Shown: piece after piece, positions 15,948 through 24,650 of the stretch
Position numbering within the stretch: the stretch's first letter is position 1
Layout: each line of letters starts with the position of its first letter
Assembly: GCF_003471585.1 (NCBI RefSeq)
Contig: NZ_QRJO01000002.1
Span: forward strand, 156,232 to 220,231
DNA length: 64,000 bases
From: Collinsella sp. AM18-10
GTDB taxonomy: Bacteria; Actinomycetota; Coriobacteriia; Coriobacteriales; Coriobacteriaceae
Reading direction: 5' to 3'
Notes under the pieces: generated by a model
What the model saw: only the letters and a program-made list of their open reading frames with translations
Database searches by the model: none
Told to the model about the DNA's origin: nothing
Program-made: the position numbers and the translations under genes

Positions 15948-17681
15948 CTACAACTCAGCGAGCATGATCCAGGCAGAGCTGTCCTGCACGAGCCTGCCGT
16001 CTGCGAGCGGTGATGAGGTGAGCAGGACCCTGCCCGCCGGCAGCTCCACGGGCGCTGCACCGAAGTTCGTCACACACGCCCAGCCGTTGTCGCGGCGATA
16101 GGCGATGACGCCGCCCTCAGCGCCCTCGGCACCATCCGCAAGGCCGGTGCGCCCGTCAAGATCGAGCCACGCGAGATCGTTGGCGCACCCGCGCAGCTTG
16201 CGCCGCAGCCAGAGGGCGTCACGATAGAGCGCAAGCATCGATGTCGGGTCCGCTTCTTCCCTATCGGCAGCGTAATCGGAAAACCATGCAGGCTGCGGCA
16301 GATGGGGCGCCGCATCGGCGTCCGCCGGTGAAAACCCAAACGATCCGCCCTGCGCGGGATCGTCCGCCGCCACCCACGGCAGGGGGACACGGCAGCCGTC
16401 GCGCCCCTTCTCGCGCTTCGGTCCGTGCGTATTGGTCGCAGTAGGATCTTCGAGTACAGCCCACGGAATGTCAGCCACCTCAAAAAGGCCGAGCTCCTCA
16501 CCCTGATACACGTATGCCGAGCCCGGAAGCGCCAGCTCGAGCAAAAGGGCCGCCCGCGCGCGGCGCTCGCCGAGTTCACGTTCCTCGTCATAAGACGACC
16601 CGTCGCGTAAGAGCCAGTCGAGCGCAATCTGGTGGTAGCGCGTCGCCTTGATCTGCGGCAGGGCATAGCGTGTCGCCACGCGCGGCACGTCGTGGTTGGA
16701 GAGCACCCAGGTCGAGGCGGAATCGGATTCTATAGCTGCCTTCAAGCCCTCCTCGATTGCAGCGTGCATGTCATCATAGGTCCAAGTGGCCTTGGCAAAC
16801 TCAAAGTTGAATGTCTGGCCAAGCTCGCTGGGACGCGCGTAGAGATACTGGCGATCGGGCAGCACCCACGCCTCGGCAACGGCGCTGCGTGGCGGATCAT
16901 AGCGGTCGAACACGCGGCGCCACTCGCGATAGATCTCGTGGACCTCGTTGCGGTCCCACAGCGGATGGGTGCCGTCCTCAACCATGTCATCGCCCTCGGC
17001 GAGATGCCACCGGTCGAGGTCATCGCGGTCGAGATCCTTGGCGAGACCGTGCGCCACATCAATGCGAAAGCCATCGACGCCTCGATCGCTCCAAAACGCC
17101 AGGACGTCGCAAAAGAACGCATGAACCTCGGGGCACGACCAGTCAAAGTCCGGCTGCTCGGGCGTAAACATGTGCAGATACCACTGACCGTCCGCGACAC
17201 GCGTCCAGGCGGGGCCGCCAAAGTTGGCATTCCAATTGGTGGGAGGCAGCTCGCCATGCTCGCCGCGACCATCGCGGAAGATATAACGGGTGCGCTCGGG
17301 CGATCCGGGGCCGGCGGCAAGAGCGGCTTTGAACCAAGGATGCTGGTTAGATGAATGGTTGGGCACGATGTCGACGATGACCTTGATGTCGCGCGCATGA
17401 GCCGCAGCGATCATGTCATCGAAGTCATCAAGCGAGCCGAGACGTGGGTCGACATCGCAGTAGTCCGCCACATCATAGCCGCCATCGACAAGAGGCGATG
17501 GGTAAAACGGGCTCAGCCAGATAGCCTCGATGCCCAGCTGCTCAAGATAGTCCATCTGCTGGGTAATGCCCGCGATATCGCCCAGACCCGAACCAGTCGA
17601 ATCCTTAAACGAGCGCGGGTAGATCTGATAGATCGCGGCGTCGGACATCCATGAGCGCGAAGAAGACTTTTCTGTAGCCAT
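15948..17681 (-). CDS. GH13 alpha-glucosidase / oligo-1,6-glucosidase
   Basis: 577 aa; cytoplasmic retaining glycosidase cutting terminal alpha-1,6 or alpha-1,4 glucose links of imported oligosaccharides. The barrel shows the family blocks DIVPNHSS (region I), GFRIDVAHGL (region II, nucleophile Asp), AEAW (region III, acid Glu) and SNHDVPR (region IV). The start IYQIYPRSFKDSTGSGLGD is typical. The ATG at 17681 has AGGGAG nine bases upstream; a longer frame upstream lacks a site. It stands alone between tRNA units with no sugar transporter adjacent. The exact linkage specificity is not determined. Confidence 0.92.
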   Translation of the reverse strand: MATEKSSSRSWMSDAAIYQIYPRSFKDSTGSGLGDIAGITQQMDYLEQLGIEAIWLSPFYPSPLVDGGYDVADYCDVDPRLGSLDDFDDMIAAAHARDIKVIVDIVPNHSSNQHPWFKAALAAGPGSPERTRYIFRDGRGEHGELPPTNWNANFGGPAWTRVADGQWYLHMFTPEQPDFDWSCPEVHAFFCDVLAFWSDRGVDGFRIDVAHGLAKDLDRDDLDRWHLAEGDDMVEDGTHPLWDRNEVHEIYREWRRVFDRYDPPRSAVAEAWVLPDRQYLYARPSELGQTFNFEFAKATWTYDDMHAAIEEGLKAAIESDSASTWVLSNHDVPRVATRYALPQIKATRYHQIALDWLLRDGSSYDEERELGERRARAALLLELALPGSAYVYQGEELGLFEVADIPWAVLEDPTATNTHGPKREKGRDGCRVPLPWVAADDPAQGGSFGFSPADADAAPHLPQPAWFSDYAADREEADPTSMLALYRDALWLRRKLRGCANDLAWLDLDGRTGLADGAEGAEGGVIAYRRDNGWACVTNFGAAPVELPAGRVLLTSSPLADGRLVQDSSAWIMLAEL

Positions 17682-17778
17682 GGGGCGTATCTCCCTTGCA
17701 ACGAGGTTATGCGAGATGCCCACGATGATACGCCCAAAGCGGACATTCGCGGCAAACAACGCCACAGCCACGCCCCAA

Positions 17779-17803
17779 ACGCTCGCTCCCTCTCGGGTTC
17801 GAG
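17779..17803. repeat. 25-bp direct repeat, copy 1
   Basis: Identical to 18124-18148. It reads ACGCTCGCTCCC then TCTCGGGTTCGAG; the GGGTTCGAG part resembles a tRNA T-loop on the plus strand. Flanking bases differ between copies. Confidence 0.75.
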
Positions 17804-17866
17804 TCTCCTGGGACGAATCGATCGATCAGTGAAAAGAACGGAAGGCCCACTCCTCCGGCCACGACA

Positions 17867-17970
17867 GCGAGCGGGCTCCGGGTGCCCCAAGTTGCCGCGA
17901 AAGAGGAGGGAAGCGTACTTTATGTACGCGACCGACGATTGAGGGGCAAGATGGGGTGCCCGGGGCTCGC
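17867..17970. repeat. Multi-tier palindrome sharing a core with 36720-36817
   Basis: Paired tiers are GCGAGC/GCTCGC (17867-17872, 17965-17970), CCGGGTGCCCC/GGGGTGCCCGG (17878-17888, 17953-17963) and TTGCC/GGCAA (17892-17896, 17945-17949), around GTAC-N5-GTAC. Read on the minus strand, the centre contains AAGTACGCTTC and CTCCTCTTTC, also found at 36720-36817. Confidence 0.75.
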
Positions 17971-17981
17971 GCAGCGTCAAC

Positions 17982-18008
17982 AAAAAACGCGGTTCGTTAG
18001 AACCGCGT
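17982..18008 (-). terminator. Terminator left behind the tRNA-Gly remnant
   Basis: ACGCGGTTC-GTTA-GAACCGCGT (17987-18008) is followed on the minus strand by TTTTTT. It lies 8 bases past the tRNA remnant. Confidence 0.85.
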
Positions 18009-18016
18009 AAGATAGT

Positions 18017-18034
18017 TGGAGCGGACAACGGGGC
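18017..18034 (-). pseudogene. 3'-end remnant of tRNA-Gly(GCC)
   Basis: The 18 bases are identical to the last 18 bases (T-stem end, acceptor and CCA) of intact copy 2 at 18204-18221. The rest of a tRNA is absent. Either a decayed tandem copy or one end of an integrated element (attachment-site-like). Confidence 0.75.
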
Positions 18035-18123
18035 GTCTGCGTATCCGCTTCGCGGATCCGCACCGGCTTCGGTCGCCTGTCGGCGTCCTCGCCAGCTCGC
18101 TACAAACGCTCCGCGTTTGCTTA

Positions 18124-18148
18124 ACGCTCGCTCCCTCTCGGGTTCGAG
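18124..18148. repeat. 25-bp direct repeat, copy 2
   Basis: Exact copy of 17779-17803, inside the segment between the tRNA remnant and intact tRNA-Gly copy 2. Confidence 0.75.
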
Positions 18149-18165
18149 CCCATACGATGGGTACG

Positions 18166-18195
18166 AAAAAGCCCGGCTACCGTAGTAGTCGGGCT
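18166..18195 (-). terminator. Terminator after tRNA-Gly copy 2
   Basis: AGCCCGaCTAC-TACG-GTAGcCGGGCT with TTTTT on the minus strand (18170-18195 stem, 18166-18170 T run). Confidence 0.85.
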
Positions 18196-18203
18196 GTTGC
18201 GTT

Positions 18204-18279
18204 TGGAGCGGACAACGGGGCTCGAACCCGCGACCCCAACCTTGGCAAGGTTGTGCTCTACCAACTGAGCCATGTCCGC
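18204..18279 (-). tRNA. tRNA-Gly(GCC), copy 2
   Basis: 76 bases with CCA; anticodon GCC; identical to copy 3. Third tRNA of the Gly-Cys-Gly cluster. Confidence 0.96.
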
Positions 18280-18290
18280 ATATGTAAAAC

Positions 18291-18312
18291 AAAACGGGCG
18301 CCGGAGCGCCCG
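18291..18312 (-). terminator. Hairpin between tRNA-Cys and tRNA-Gly copy 2
   Basis: CGGGCGC-TCCG-GCGCCCG (18295-18312) followed by TTTTGTTTT on the minus strand. A terminator-like structure inside the cluster. Confidence 0.75.
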
Positions 18313-18321
18313 GATGTTGCT

Positions 18322-18395
18322 TGGAGGCGAAGCCCGGATTCGAACCGGGGGTAAAGGCTTTGCAGGCCTCTGCCTTACCACTTGGCCACTTCGCC
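18322..18395 (-). tRNA. tRNA-Cys(GCA)
   Basis: 74 bases with CCA; acceptor GGCGAAG/CTTCGCC, anticodon loop CTGCAAA (GCA), T loop GTTCGAAT. Confidence 0.96.
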
Positions 18396-18396
18396 G

Positions 18397-18419
18397 AAAA
18401 AGGACCGCCTAAACGGTCC
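18397..18419 (-). terminator. Hairpin between tRNA-Gly copy 3 and tRNA-Cys
   Basis: GGACCG/CGGTCC (18402-18407, 18414-18419) followed by TTTTT on the minus strand. Confidence 0.75.
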
Positions 18420-18429
18420 GGAAATGCAA

Positions 18430-18505
18430 TGGAGCGGACAACGGGGCTCGAACCCGCGACCCCAACCTTGGCAAGGTTGTGCTCTACCAACTGAGCCATG
18501 TCCGC
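18430..18505 (-). tRNA. tRNA-Gly(GCC), copy 3
   Basis: 76 bases with CCA; anticodon GCC; first tRNA of the cluster. Confidence 0.96.
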
Positions 18506-18517
18506 TTGCGGGTTATT

Positions 18518-18565
18518 AATTTACGCGAGTTGTCCAAAAGACGCAAGTACTTTTTTCAAAAAACT
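18518..18565 (-). promoter_or_regulatory. Promoter of the Gly-Cys-Gly tRNA cluster
   Basis: -35 TTGCGT (18541-18546), 17-base spacer, -10 TAAATT (18518-18523), with the A/T block AGTTTTTTGAAAAAAGTAC upstream. Confidence 0.75.
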
Positions 18566-18610
18566 TGTCTGCCGCATGTTCTTAGTAGCTAAACGCGCTA
18601 AAGCGATTGG

Positions 18611-19357
18611 CTAGGCACACGATTCCAGTGCTCCGCTAAACAGCTTCACCATCTGCACGCGCGTGCCAGCGCCGTCCGTACGACGAGCAACCTCCACGTT
18701 ATCGACGAGCATACGCATAAGCTTGATACCGCGGCCGCGTTCCTCGGATGCGACCGGCTCGCTCGTTTCATCGATAGAATAGCCAGCACCTCGATCAAGC
18801 ACCTCAACCACAACGCGATCGCCATAGGCCTGAACCGTCAGGACGCACCCGATACCGCCCGCATGGTCATAGGCATTACCCAGTGCCTCCCCCGACGCCA
18901 ATGCGACATCGTAGCGCTCGTCACGGCGCAACGGAAGCGATTCAAGGAGTTCGGCGATGCGATGTCGGTAGTATGGAAGATTCTCGATACCCTGACGGAC
19001 CTCGACGCTCTTACTCCAGCGAGGCAGCTCCCCCACCGGAATGGCGGGAATAGGCTCCCGTGCCGGCCCCGCGACATGAAGGATATCGACAAGACGAGCA
19101 ATCTCCAAAAAGCGAACAACTTCACCTGATGCATTGACGAGCGAAAGCAGGCCTTCTCGCCTCATGAGCTCACGAGCGCGCGTAAGCAGGAATGCCAAGC
19201 CCGTCGAATCGATAAAGCTAACAGCCTGACAGTTGATGACGACACGACGCACGCCGCGGCCAATCAAAGCATCCAACCGCCGACGCAGCGCAGGCACCGT
19301 GGCGATGTCGATATCGCCTGGTGGCGTCAAAACCGCTATGTCATTCCACTCATTCAT
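18611..19357 (-). CDS. STAS anti-sigma antagonist fused to a serine kinase (HATPase) domain
   Basis: 248 aa joining two normally separate partner-switching proteins. Residues 1-100 are a STAS domain with the phosphorylatable Ser in FIDSTGLAFL (S51). Residues 115-248 are an RsbW/SpoIIAB-type GHKL kinase: N-box EALGNAYDHA (N161), G1 DRGAGY, G2 RGRGIKLM. ATG 19357 is chosen over an in-frame TTG at 19375 because it starts at the STAS fold and has GGGGA at suitable distance. It lies 81 bases after the SpoIIE phosphatase gene, its probable cognate phosphatase. No sigma factor is nearby. Confidence 0.88.
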   Translation of the reverse strand: MNEWNDIAVLTPPGDIDIATVPALRRRLDALIGRGVRRVVINCQAVSFIDSTGLAFLLTRARELMRREGLLSLVNASGEVVRFLEIARLVDILHVAGPAREPIPAIPVGELPRWSKSVEVRQGIENLPYYRHRIAELLESLPLRRDERYDVALASGEALGNAYDHAGGIGCVLTVQAYGDRVVVEVLDRGAGYSIDETSEPVASEERGRGIKLMRMLVDNVEVARRTDGAGTRVQMVKLFSGALESCA

Positions 19358-19438
19358 ACGACCATGGTTCCCCAAAAGAGCTTGTTCGATGCATGCCTTT
19401 CCGCAACCGTGCGGATTCGGCGCGCCCAGCGTCGCTGT

Positions 19439-21784
19439 TTAGGACCGGCCCCGCAAAAACTCAAGAGACACTAATGCGATGTCATCGTCCAGCGCCGATT
19501 CGGTAAATCGGTCGAGCTCGCCCAAGACCTTGCCGCAGATTCCCGATACGCCCTCACCCGAGACAGAGAGCAGAAGATCACGAAGGCGCTGCTCGCCAAA
19601 GAACGCTCCGGTGCGGTCGCGGGCCTCAATCGTTCCATCCGTATACATGAAGAGCATGTCGCCAGGAGCGAACGTAAACACGCCCGTCTCGTAAACCATG
19701 CTCTCAAATGCACCGATTACGCCCGATTGGCATCCAAGCAGCTCGACCTCTCCCCCACGGGCCTCGCCGCCACCCAGCGGCATCGACTCTGGCCTGATGA
19801 CCATGGTCGGAGGATGGCCCGCCGAACAATACGTTGCGCGTCCGGTTTTAAGGTCAATCTTGGCGATAAAGGCCGTCACGAACGTCTCGACCCTCGAGAA
19901 GCCCATGAGCATGCTGTTAAGGGAGCGTGCCATGCGGGCCGGTCCAGCGCCCTCCCAAGCATATGCCGTCAGGGCCGTCTTGACGAGCGCGGACATCGAT
20001 GCGGCCTCAATGCCTTTGCCAGACACATCACCCAGAATCATGACGGCGCAGTCGTCGGGAAGACGGATGAGCGTATAGAAATCGCCGCCGACCAACGCCG
20101 AGTTCGTGGCCGACAGGTACACCGAATCGGCGGCGATTCCCGGAACATCCCCCAGGGAATTTCTCATGCCAATCTGAAGGGTCTGAGCGATATGGCGCTC
20201 CTCGCGCTTTTGAGATTCGCCTTCGTAGATCAGTTCAAAGTCATGCGCCAAGTGCACCAAGTAGTCATATTCGAGGTCATCAATCGGCTCTTGGCTACCA
20301 TCACGAAGCAGCAGCGCGCGCGTCGTCGGCCCCTTCGCAACAGAAGCAGGAACAATCGCGTCGTTACTGTGTTTGCCATCACCCTCAGAGCGCGGGCGCC
20401 CCGCCTCGATGCCGGAGTCGACGTAGAGACCTTGACAAGGCAGACCATGCGCCCTAAGCCAGCCTCCCATAGGCATCGATTCGTCAACGCGAGTTATACG
20501 GACGTGTTTAAGGTCCTCGGCACTCGTGCCGCCCAAAACAGATGCCTCAAAGCCATCAGGGCCAGCCCCCAGACGTGCCGCCGGCGCCGTCGTGGAAAAG
20601 AATAGCTTCTCGGGATCGTCCGGCAAAACAACGCGACTGCCGCCTTCAAAATCTATGACGTAGGAGTCCAGACTGGCGTCATACTCAACAGGACAAAAAT
20701 GGCAGTTGAGCATATTGCAGATCTCGGACGATACCGCCTGGGTAGCCGCGGCGGAATCGTCTAGAAAGGTAAACAACTCATCCCGCAAGACATTGAGCGA
20801 GCGGCCAAGCTCGGCCGTGCGACGGGAGCGAAGGCTCGATGCCATGCCGACCAGCTGGATAGACAGGTAATCGCAAATGACCTCAAGTACATTAACATCA
20901 TAAGCGAGCGGTGCCTGGGGGCGTTTCCAACCAACTTCCAGCACGCCGAGGATCTGCGTACCGTAAAAAACGGGAAGACAGATTTCACTGCGGTACGGAG
21001 GCATATCCTGCATGCGCAACAGGTGCTTAGAACGATTATCCAGGTCCATGAACATACCGGAGGCGGCCTTATCGCCCTCAAGGTCCTGTTGAATCGACAA
21101 GCGACAGGCACGCGACTCGCGAAGAACATACGTCGGAATGCCAGCGCCATACGGCAAAAACTCGGGCAGGTAGCTGTCGAGCAGCTCCTTGGAAACACCG
21201 CGGAGCTTAAAGCCGCCGCTCTCAGAAAAATAGATAGCAGCACCCGAAGCATCGAGCGTTCCTACAAGCTGGTTCAAAACGGTATCAAGCAGGCTGGGTA
21301 ACTCATCGGAGCCCACAGTGCTCATAATGACCGAGAGCGTGCCAGAGAGACGCTTGTTCGCCACTCTAAGCTCCGATAACGCACGCTTGAGTTGCCGGTC
21401 GTGAGAATACTGTTCCTCAATACTGTGAAGCGCCACCAGGACACGTGGCGCGCGGCGCCCAAAGATACGTGGAGGCGTTACGGAGCCTGCGCGAACCAAT
21501 ACGGGAATAAAGGAGCCATCGCTCAGCTTGAGCATCAGTTCGCTCTCGGAGCCATCAGTTTCAAATGGCAAACGATGTTCCGTCGCACGTTCAAAAGCGG
21601 ACGAGTACAGGACGTCTTTAACATCTCCACCGATGACGTCGGCGCGTTCCTCGCACATCAAACCAAGTAAGCGATTATTCACATGCAGAATGGTTCCGTC
21701 GAGCTCGCAGATGATGACAGCATCGCTCGTGATCTCGACTAGTTGGGCAACGTCTGCCCACTCGTTGCGTTCAAGCGTTTCCAT
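19439..21784 (-). CDS. PAS-GAF-SpoIIE (PP2C) serine phosphatase
   Basis: 781 aa sensor phosphatase of the RsbU/RsbP kind, which dephosphorylates a STAS antagonist. Residues 10-120 form a PAS domain (ITSDAVIICELDGTILHVNNRLL). Residues about 165-325 form a GAF domain (LPSLLDTVLNQLVG, EVICDYLSIQLVG). An unassigned middle follows, then SpoIIE from about 535 with metal motifs GGDFY, GDVSGKGIEAA, CSAGHPP and YTDGTIEARD. There are no membrane segments, so the signal is cytoplasmic or diffusible. ATG 21784 with GGTGGGG upstream is preferred to a GTG 4 codons earlier. The partner is the STAS-kinase fusion downstream. Confidence 0.9.
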   Translation of the reverse strand: METLERNEWADVAQLVEITSDAVIICELDGTILHVNNRLLGLMCEERADVIGGDVKDVLYSSAFERATEHRLPFETDGSESELMLKLSDGSFIPVLVRAGSVTPPRIFGRRAPRVLVALHSIEEQYSHDRQLKRALSELRVANKRLSGTLSVIMSTVGSDELPSLLDTVLNQLVGTLDASGAAIYFSESGGFKLRGVSKELLDSYLPEFLPYGAGIPTYVLRESRACRLSIQQDLEGDKAASGMFMDLDNRSKHLLRMQDMPPYRSEICLPVFYGTQILGVLEVGWKRPQAPLAYDVNVLEVICDYLSIQLVGMASSLRSRRTAELGRSLNVLRDELFTFLDDSAAATQAVSSEICNMLNCHFCPVEYDASLDSYVIDFEGGSRVVLPDDPEKLFFSTTAPAARLGAGPDGFEASVLGGTSAEDLKHVRITRVDESMPMGGWLRAHGLPCQGLYVDSGIEAGRPRSEGDGKHSNDAIVPASVAKGPTTRALLLRDGSQEPIDDLEYDYLVHLAHDFELIYEGESQKREERHIAQTLQIGMRNSLGDVPGIAADSVYLSATNSALVGGDFYTLIRLPDDCAVMILGDVSGKGIEAASMSALVKTALTAYAWEGAGPARMARSLNSMLMGFSRVETFVTAFIAKIDLKTGRATYCSAGHPPTMVIRPESMPLGGGEARGGEVELLGCQSGVIGAFESMVYETGVFTFAPGDMLFMYTDGTIEARDRTGAFFGEQRLRDLLLSVSGEGVSGICGKVLGELDRFTESALDDDIALVSLEFLRGRS

Positions 21785-21810
21785 CGTGGACCCCACCGTC
21801 TATCGGTAAC

Positions 21811-21831
21811 AAAAAAGCCTCCGAAGAGGCT
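21811..21831 (-). terminator. Terminator of tRNA-Leu
   Basis: AGCCTC-TTCG-GAGGCT followed by TTTTTT on the minus strand, placed between tRNA-Leu and the phosphatase gene. Confidence 0.9.
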
Positions 21832-21843
21832 TCTCAAATGCGA

Positions 21844-21933
21844 TGGTGTCGGAGGCGGGACTTGAACCCGCATGACCAAAAAGCGGTCACTAGCACCTCA
21901 AGCTAGCGCGTCTGCCAATTCCGCCACTCCGAC
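21844..21933 (-). tRNA. tRNA-Leu(GAG)
   Basis: 90 bases with CCA and a long variable arm (GACCGCTTTTTGGTC). Acceptor GTCGGAG/CTCCGAC, anticodon loop TTGAGGT (GAG). Confidence 0.95.
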
Positions 21934-21990
21934 ATGCTATGTTGTTGATTCGCAGTTCGTTTTGTTCGACCCGCGCGTTCAACGAAGAAG

Positions 21991-22040
21991 ATGATAACCT
22001 ATGATTCGAGAACTGTGCAAGCACTTTTTAAAAAAAGTTT
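21991..22040 (-). promoter_or_regulatory. tRNA-Leu promoter
   Basis: -35 TTGCAC (22015-22020), 18-base spacer, -10 TATCAT (21991-21996), with the A/T block AACTTTTTTTAAAAAGTGC upstream. Confidence 0.75.
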
Positions 22041-22080
22041 ACGAATTTGTAAATGCGCTGGTAGACGGACCTGTTCGGGT

Positions 22081-22197
22081 CGGAATGAGGTTGCTTTCCA
22101 ACGCGTCCTCGGGCATGCGGCATTATTTTGATTCGCGCTTCGCGCTACAAAATAATGCCGCCCCCTGCGGAATGCGTTGGAAAGCAACCTCATTCCG
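22081..22197. repeat. Nested palindrome, 24-bp and 13-bp arms
   Basis: Outer arms 22081-22104 and 22174-22197 are perfect complements (24 bp). A 13x13-base internal loop separates them from perfect inner arms CGGCATTATTTTG/CAAAATAATGCCG (22118-22130, 22148-22160). Confidence 0.9.
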
Positions 22198-22379
22198 GCC
22201 CTAGGAGTATGTACTCCGGGCACAGTTCTCAAATATGTTCTGGGGCTGATAAGAATTTAGTGGCTCGGCTTTGCCGAGCCCTTATATGGGAAGGCCGGAG
22301 CCAAAGCTCCGGCCTCGCTCAATTTCCTATTAGATTAAGTGAGCGATCAAGGAATCGCCCCCCCTGCAGCGGTAACACA

Positions 22380-22511
22380 GGGCCCGTGCTGGACTTAGTT
22401 TTCAGAACATTCCGCAGACCAGGAAACCCCCTTATCCGCAGCTCCGAAGGAGCAGGATAAGGGGGTTTCCATGGTCGAGGACGTTCTGAAAACTAAGTCC
22501 AGCACGGGCCC
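22380..22511. repeat. Nested palindrome, 29-bp and 16-bp arms, after the opp operon
   Basis: Outer arms 22380-22408 and 22483-22511 are perfect over 29 bp. Inner arms GGAAACCCCCTTATCC (22422-22437, 22455-22470) are perfect over 16 bp and extend past one bulge by GACCA/TGGTC. GCTCC-GAA-GGAGC caps the tip. It begins 16 bases after the oppF stop and could end the opp transcript. Confidence 0.92.
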
Positions 22512-22527
22512 GAACGATAACAACCGA

Positions 22528-23556
<1,029 letters not shown>

Positions 23557-24648
23557 TTACGCCTCGCCTCCCTTCTTGGAATCCTTGCGCGTGCGGGACG
23601 TCTCAGGCGCGTTCTTGAGGAACTCGGGGTCACCGGAATAATGGCACGCAGAATAGTGGCCGGACTCGGTGACAACGCGCTCGGGGCGCTGCTTGCGGCA
23701 CTTGTCCGTCGCATAGGGGCAGCGAGGAGAGAAGACGCAGCCCTCGGGCAGGTTCATGAGCGAAGGCGGGTTGCCGTGAATCGGCGTCAGCGGCTTCTTC
23801 TCCTCGATGGCCTGCTCCGGAATGGAACGAATAAGACCCCAGGTGTAGGGATGGCGGCTCTCGTAGAAGATTTCCTCAGCTGTACCGAACTCGACGGGAC
23901 GGCCGGCGTACATAACCATGATCTTATCGGCCATATCGGCGACGACGCCCAAGTCATGGGTAATCATGATAATGGCGTTGCCGTTCTTCTGCTGCATCTC
24001 CTGCATGAGCTCGATAATCTGAGCCTGAATGGTAACGTCCAGAGCCGTCGTGGGCTCGTCGGCAATCAGGATATCGGGATCGCAGGCAAGCGCCATGGCA
24101 ATCATGACGCGCTGACGCATACCGCCGGAGAACTGGTGCGGATACTCATTGACGCGCTTCTCGGGCTCGGGGATACCCACGAGGTCCAAAAGCTCGGTGG
24201 CGCGCTTGAGCGCCTCCTGCTTGGAGTAGCCACGGTGCAGACGAAGACCCTCGCCCACCTGCTTGCCGATCTTATAGACCGGGTTCAAGGAGGTCATAGG
24301 ATCCTGGAAGATCATCGCGATGTCGTTACCGCGAATGTGTTGCATCTCTTCCTCGGTCATCTCGAGGATGGAACGACCGCGATAGCGAACGTCACCGCCC
24401 TCAATCTTTCCCGGAGGCATCGAGATAAGGCCCATGATGGTCATGGCGGTCACGGACTTACCAGAGCCGGACTCACCGACGACACCCAGGGTCTCACCGC
24501 GATCGAGCGTGTAGGACACGCCATCGACAGCGCGAACGACGCCATCCTCGGTGTGGAAATACATCTTAAGGTCATCGACCTCGAGCAGATGCTGGCCCTC
24601 GGGAACCGGCTGGTCCTTCAGGTCCACATAGTTCTTGTTCTTCTTCAT
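23557..24648 (-). CDS. oppD: Oligopeptide ABC transporter ATPase, OppD type
   Basis: 363 aa. Walker A GESGSGKSVT, Q-loop FQDPMTSLNP, signature SGGMRQR, Walker B ILIADEPTTALD, H-loop ITHDLG. The C-terminal extension has GCVFSPRCPYATDKC. It pairs with OppF as a heterodimeric ATPase. Confidence 0.93.
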   Translation of the reverse strand: MKKNKNYVDLKDQPVPEGQHLLEVDDLKMYFHTEDGVVRAVDGVSYTLDRGETLGVVGESGSGKSVTAMTIMGLISMPPGKIEGGDVRYRGRSILEMTEEEMQHIRGNDIAMIFQDPMTSLNPVYKIGKQVGEGLRLHRGYSKQEALKRATELLDLVGIPEPEKRVNEYPHQFSGGMRQRVMIAMALACDPDILIADEPTTALDVTIQAQIIELMQEMQQKNGNAIIMITHDLGVVADMADKIMVMYAGRPVEFGTAEEIFYESRHPYTWGLIRSIPEQAIEEKKPLTPIHGNPPSLMNLPEGCVFSPRCPYATDKCRKQRPERVVTESGHYSACHYSGDPEFLKNAPETSRTRKDSKKGGEA

Positions 24649-24650
24649 CC

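Larger units (their letters stand above)
17682..18203. other. Repeat-rich gap between the glucosidase and tRNA cluster
   Basis: No protein gene is seen. It contains one 25-bp direct repeat twice (17779-17803, 18124-18148), a multi-tier palindrome (17867-17970), a terminator (17982-18008), and an 18-base tRNA-Gly 3' remnant (18017-18034). Confidence 0.7.
21934..22527. other. Gap holding two giant palindromes
   Basis: No gene is seen in these 594 bases. They contain the tRNA-Leu promoter, the palindromes at 22081-22197 and 22380-22511, and two small hairpins between them (GCTCGG/CCGAGC near 22263-22280 and AGGCCGGAGC/GCTCCGGCCT near 22293-22317). Confidence 0.7.
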
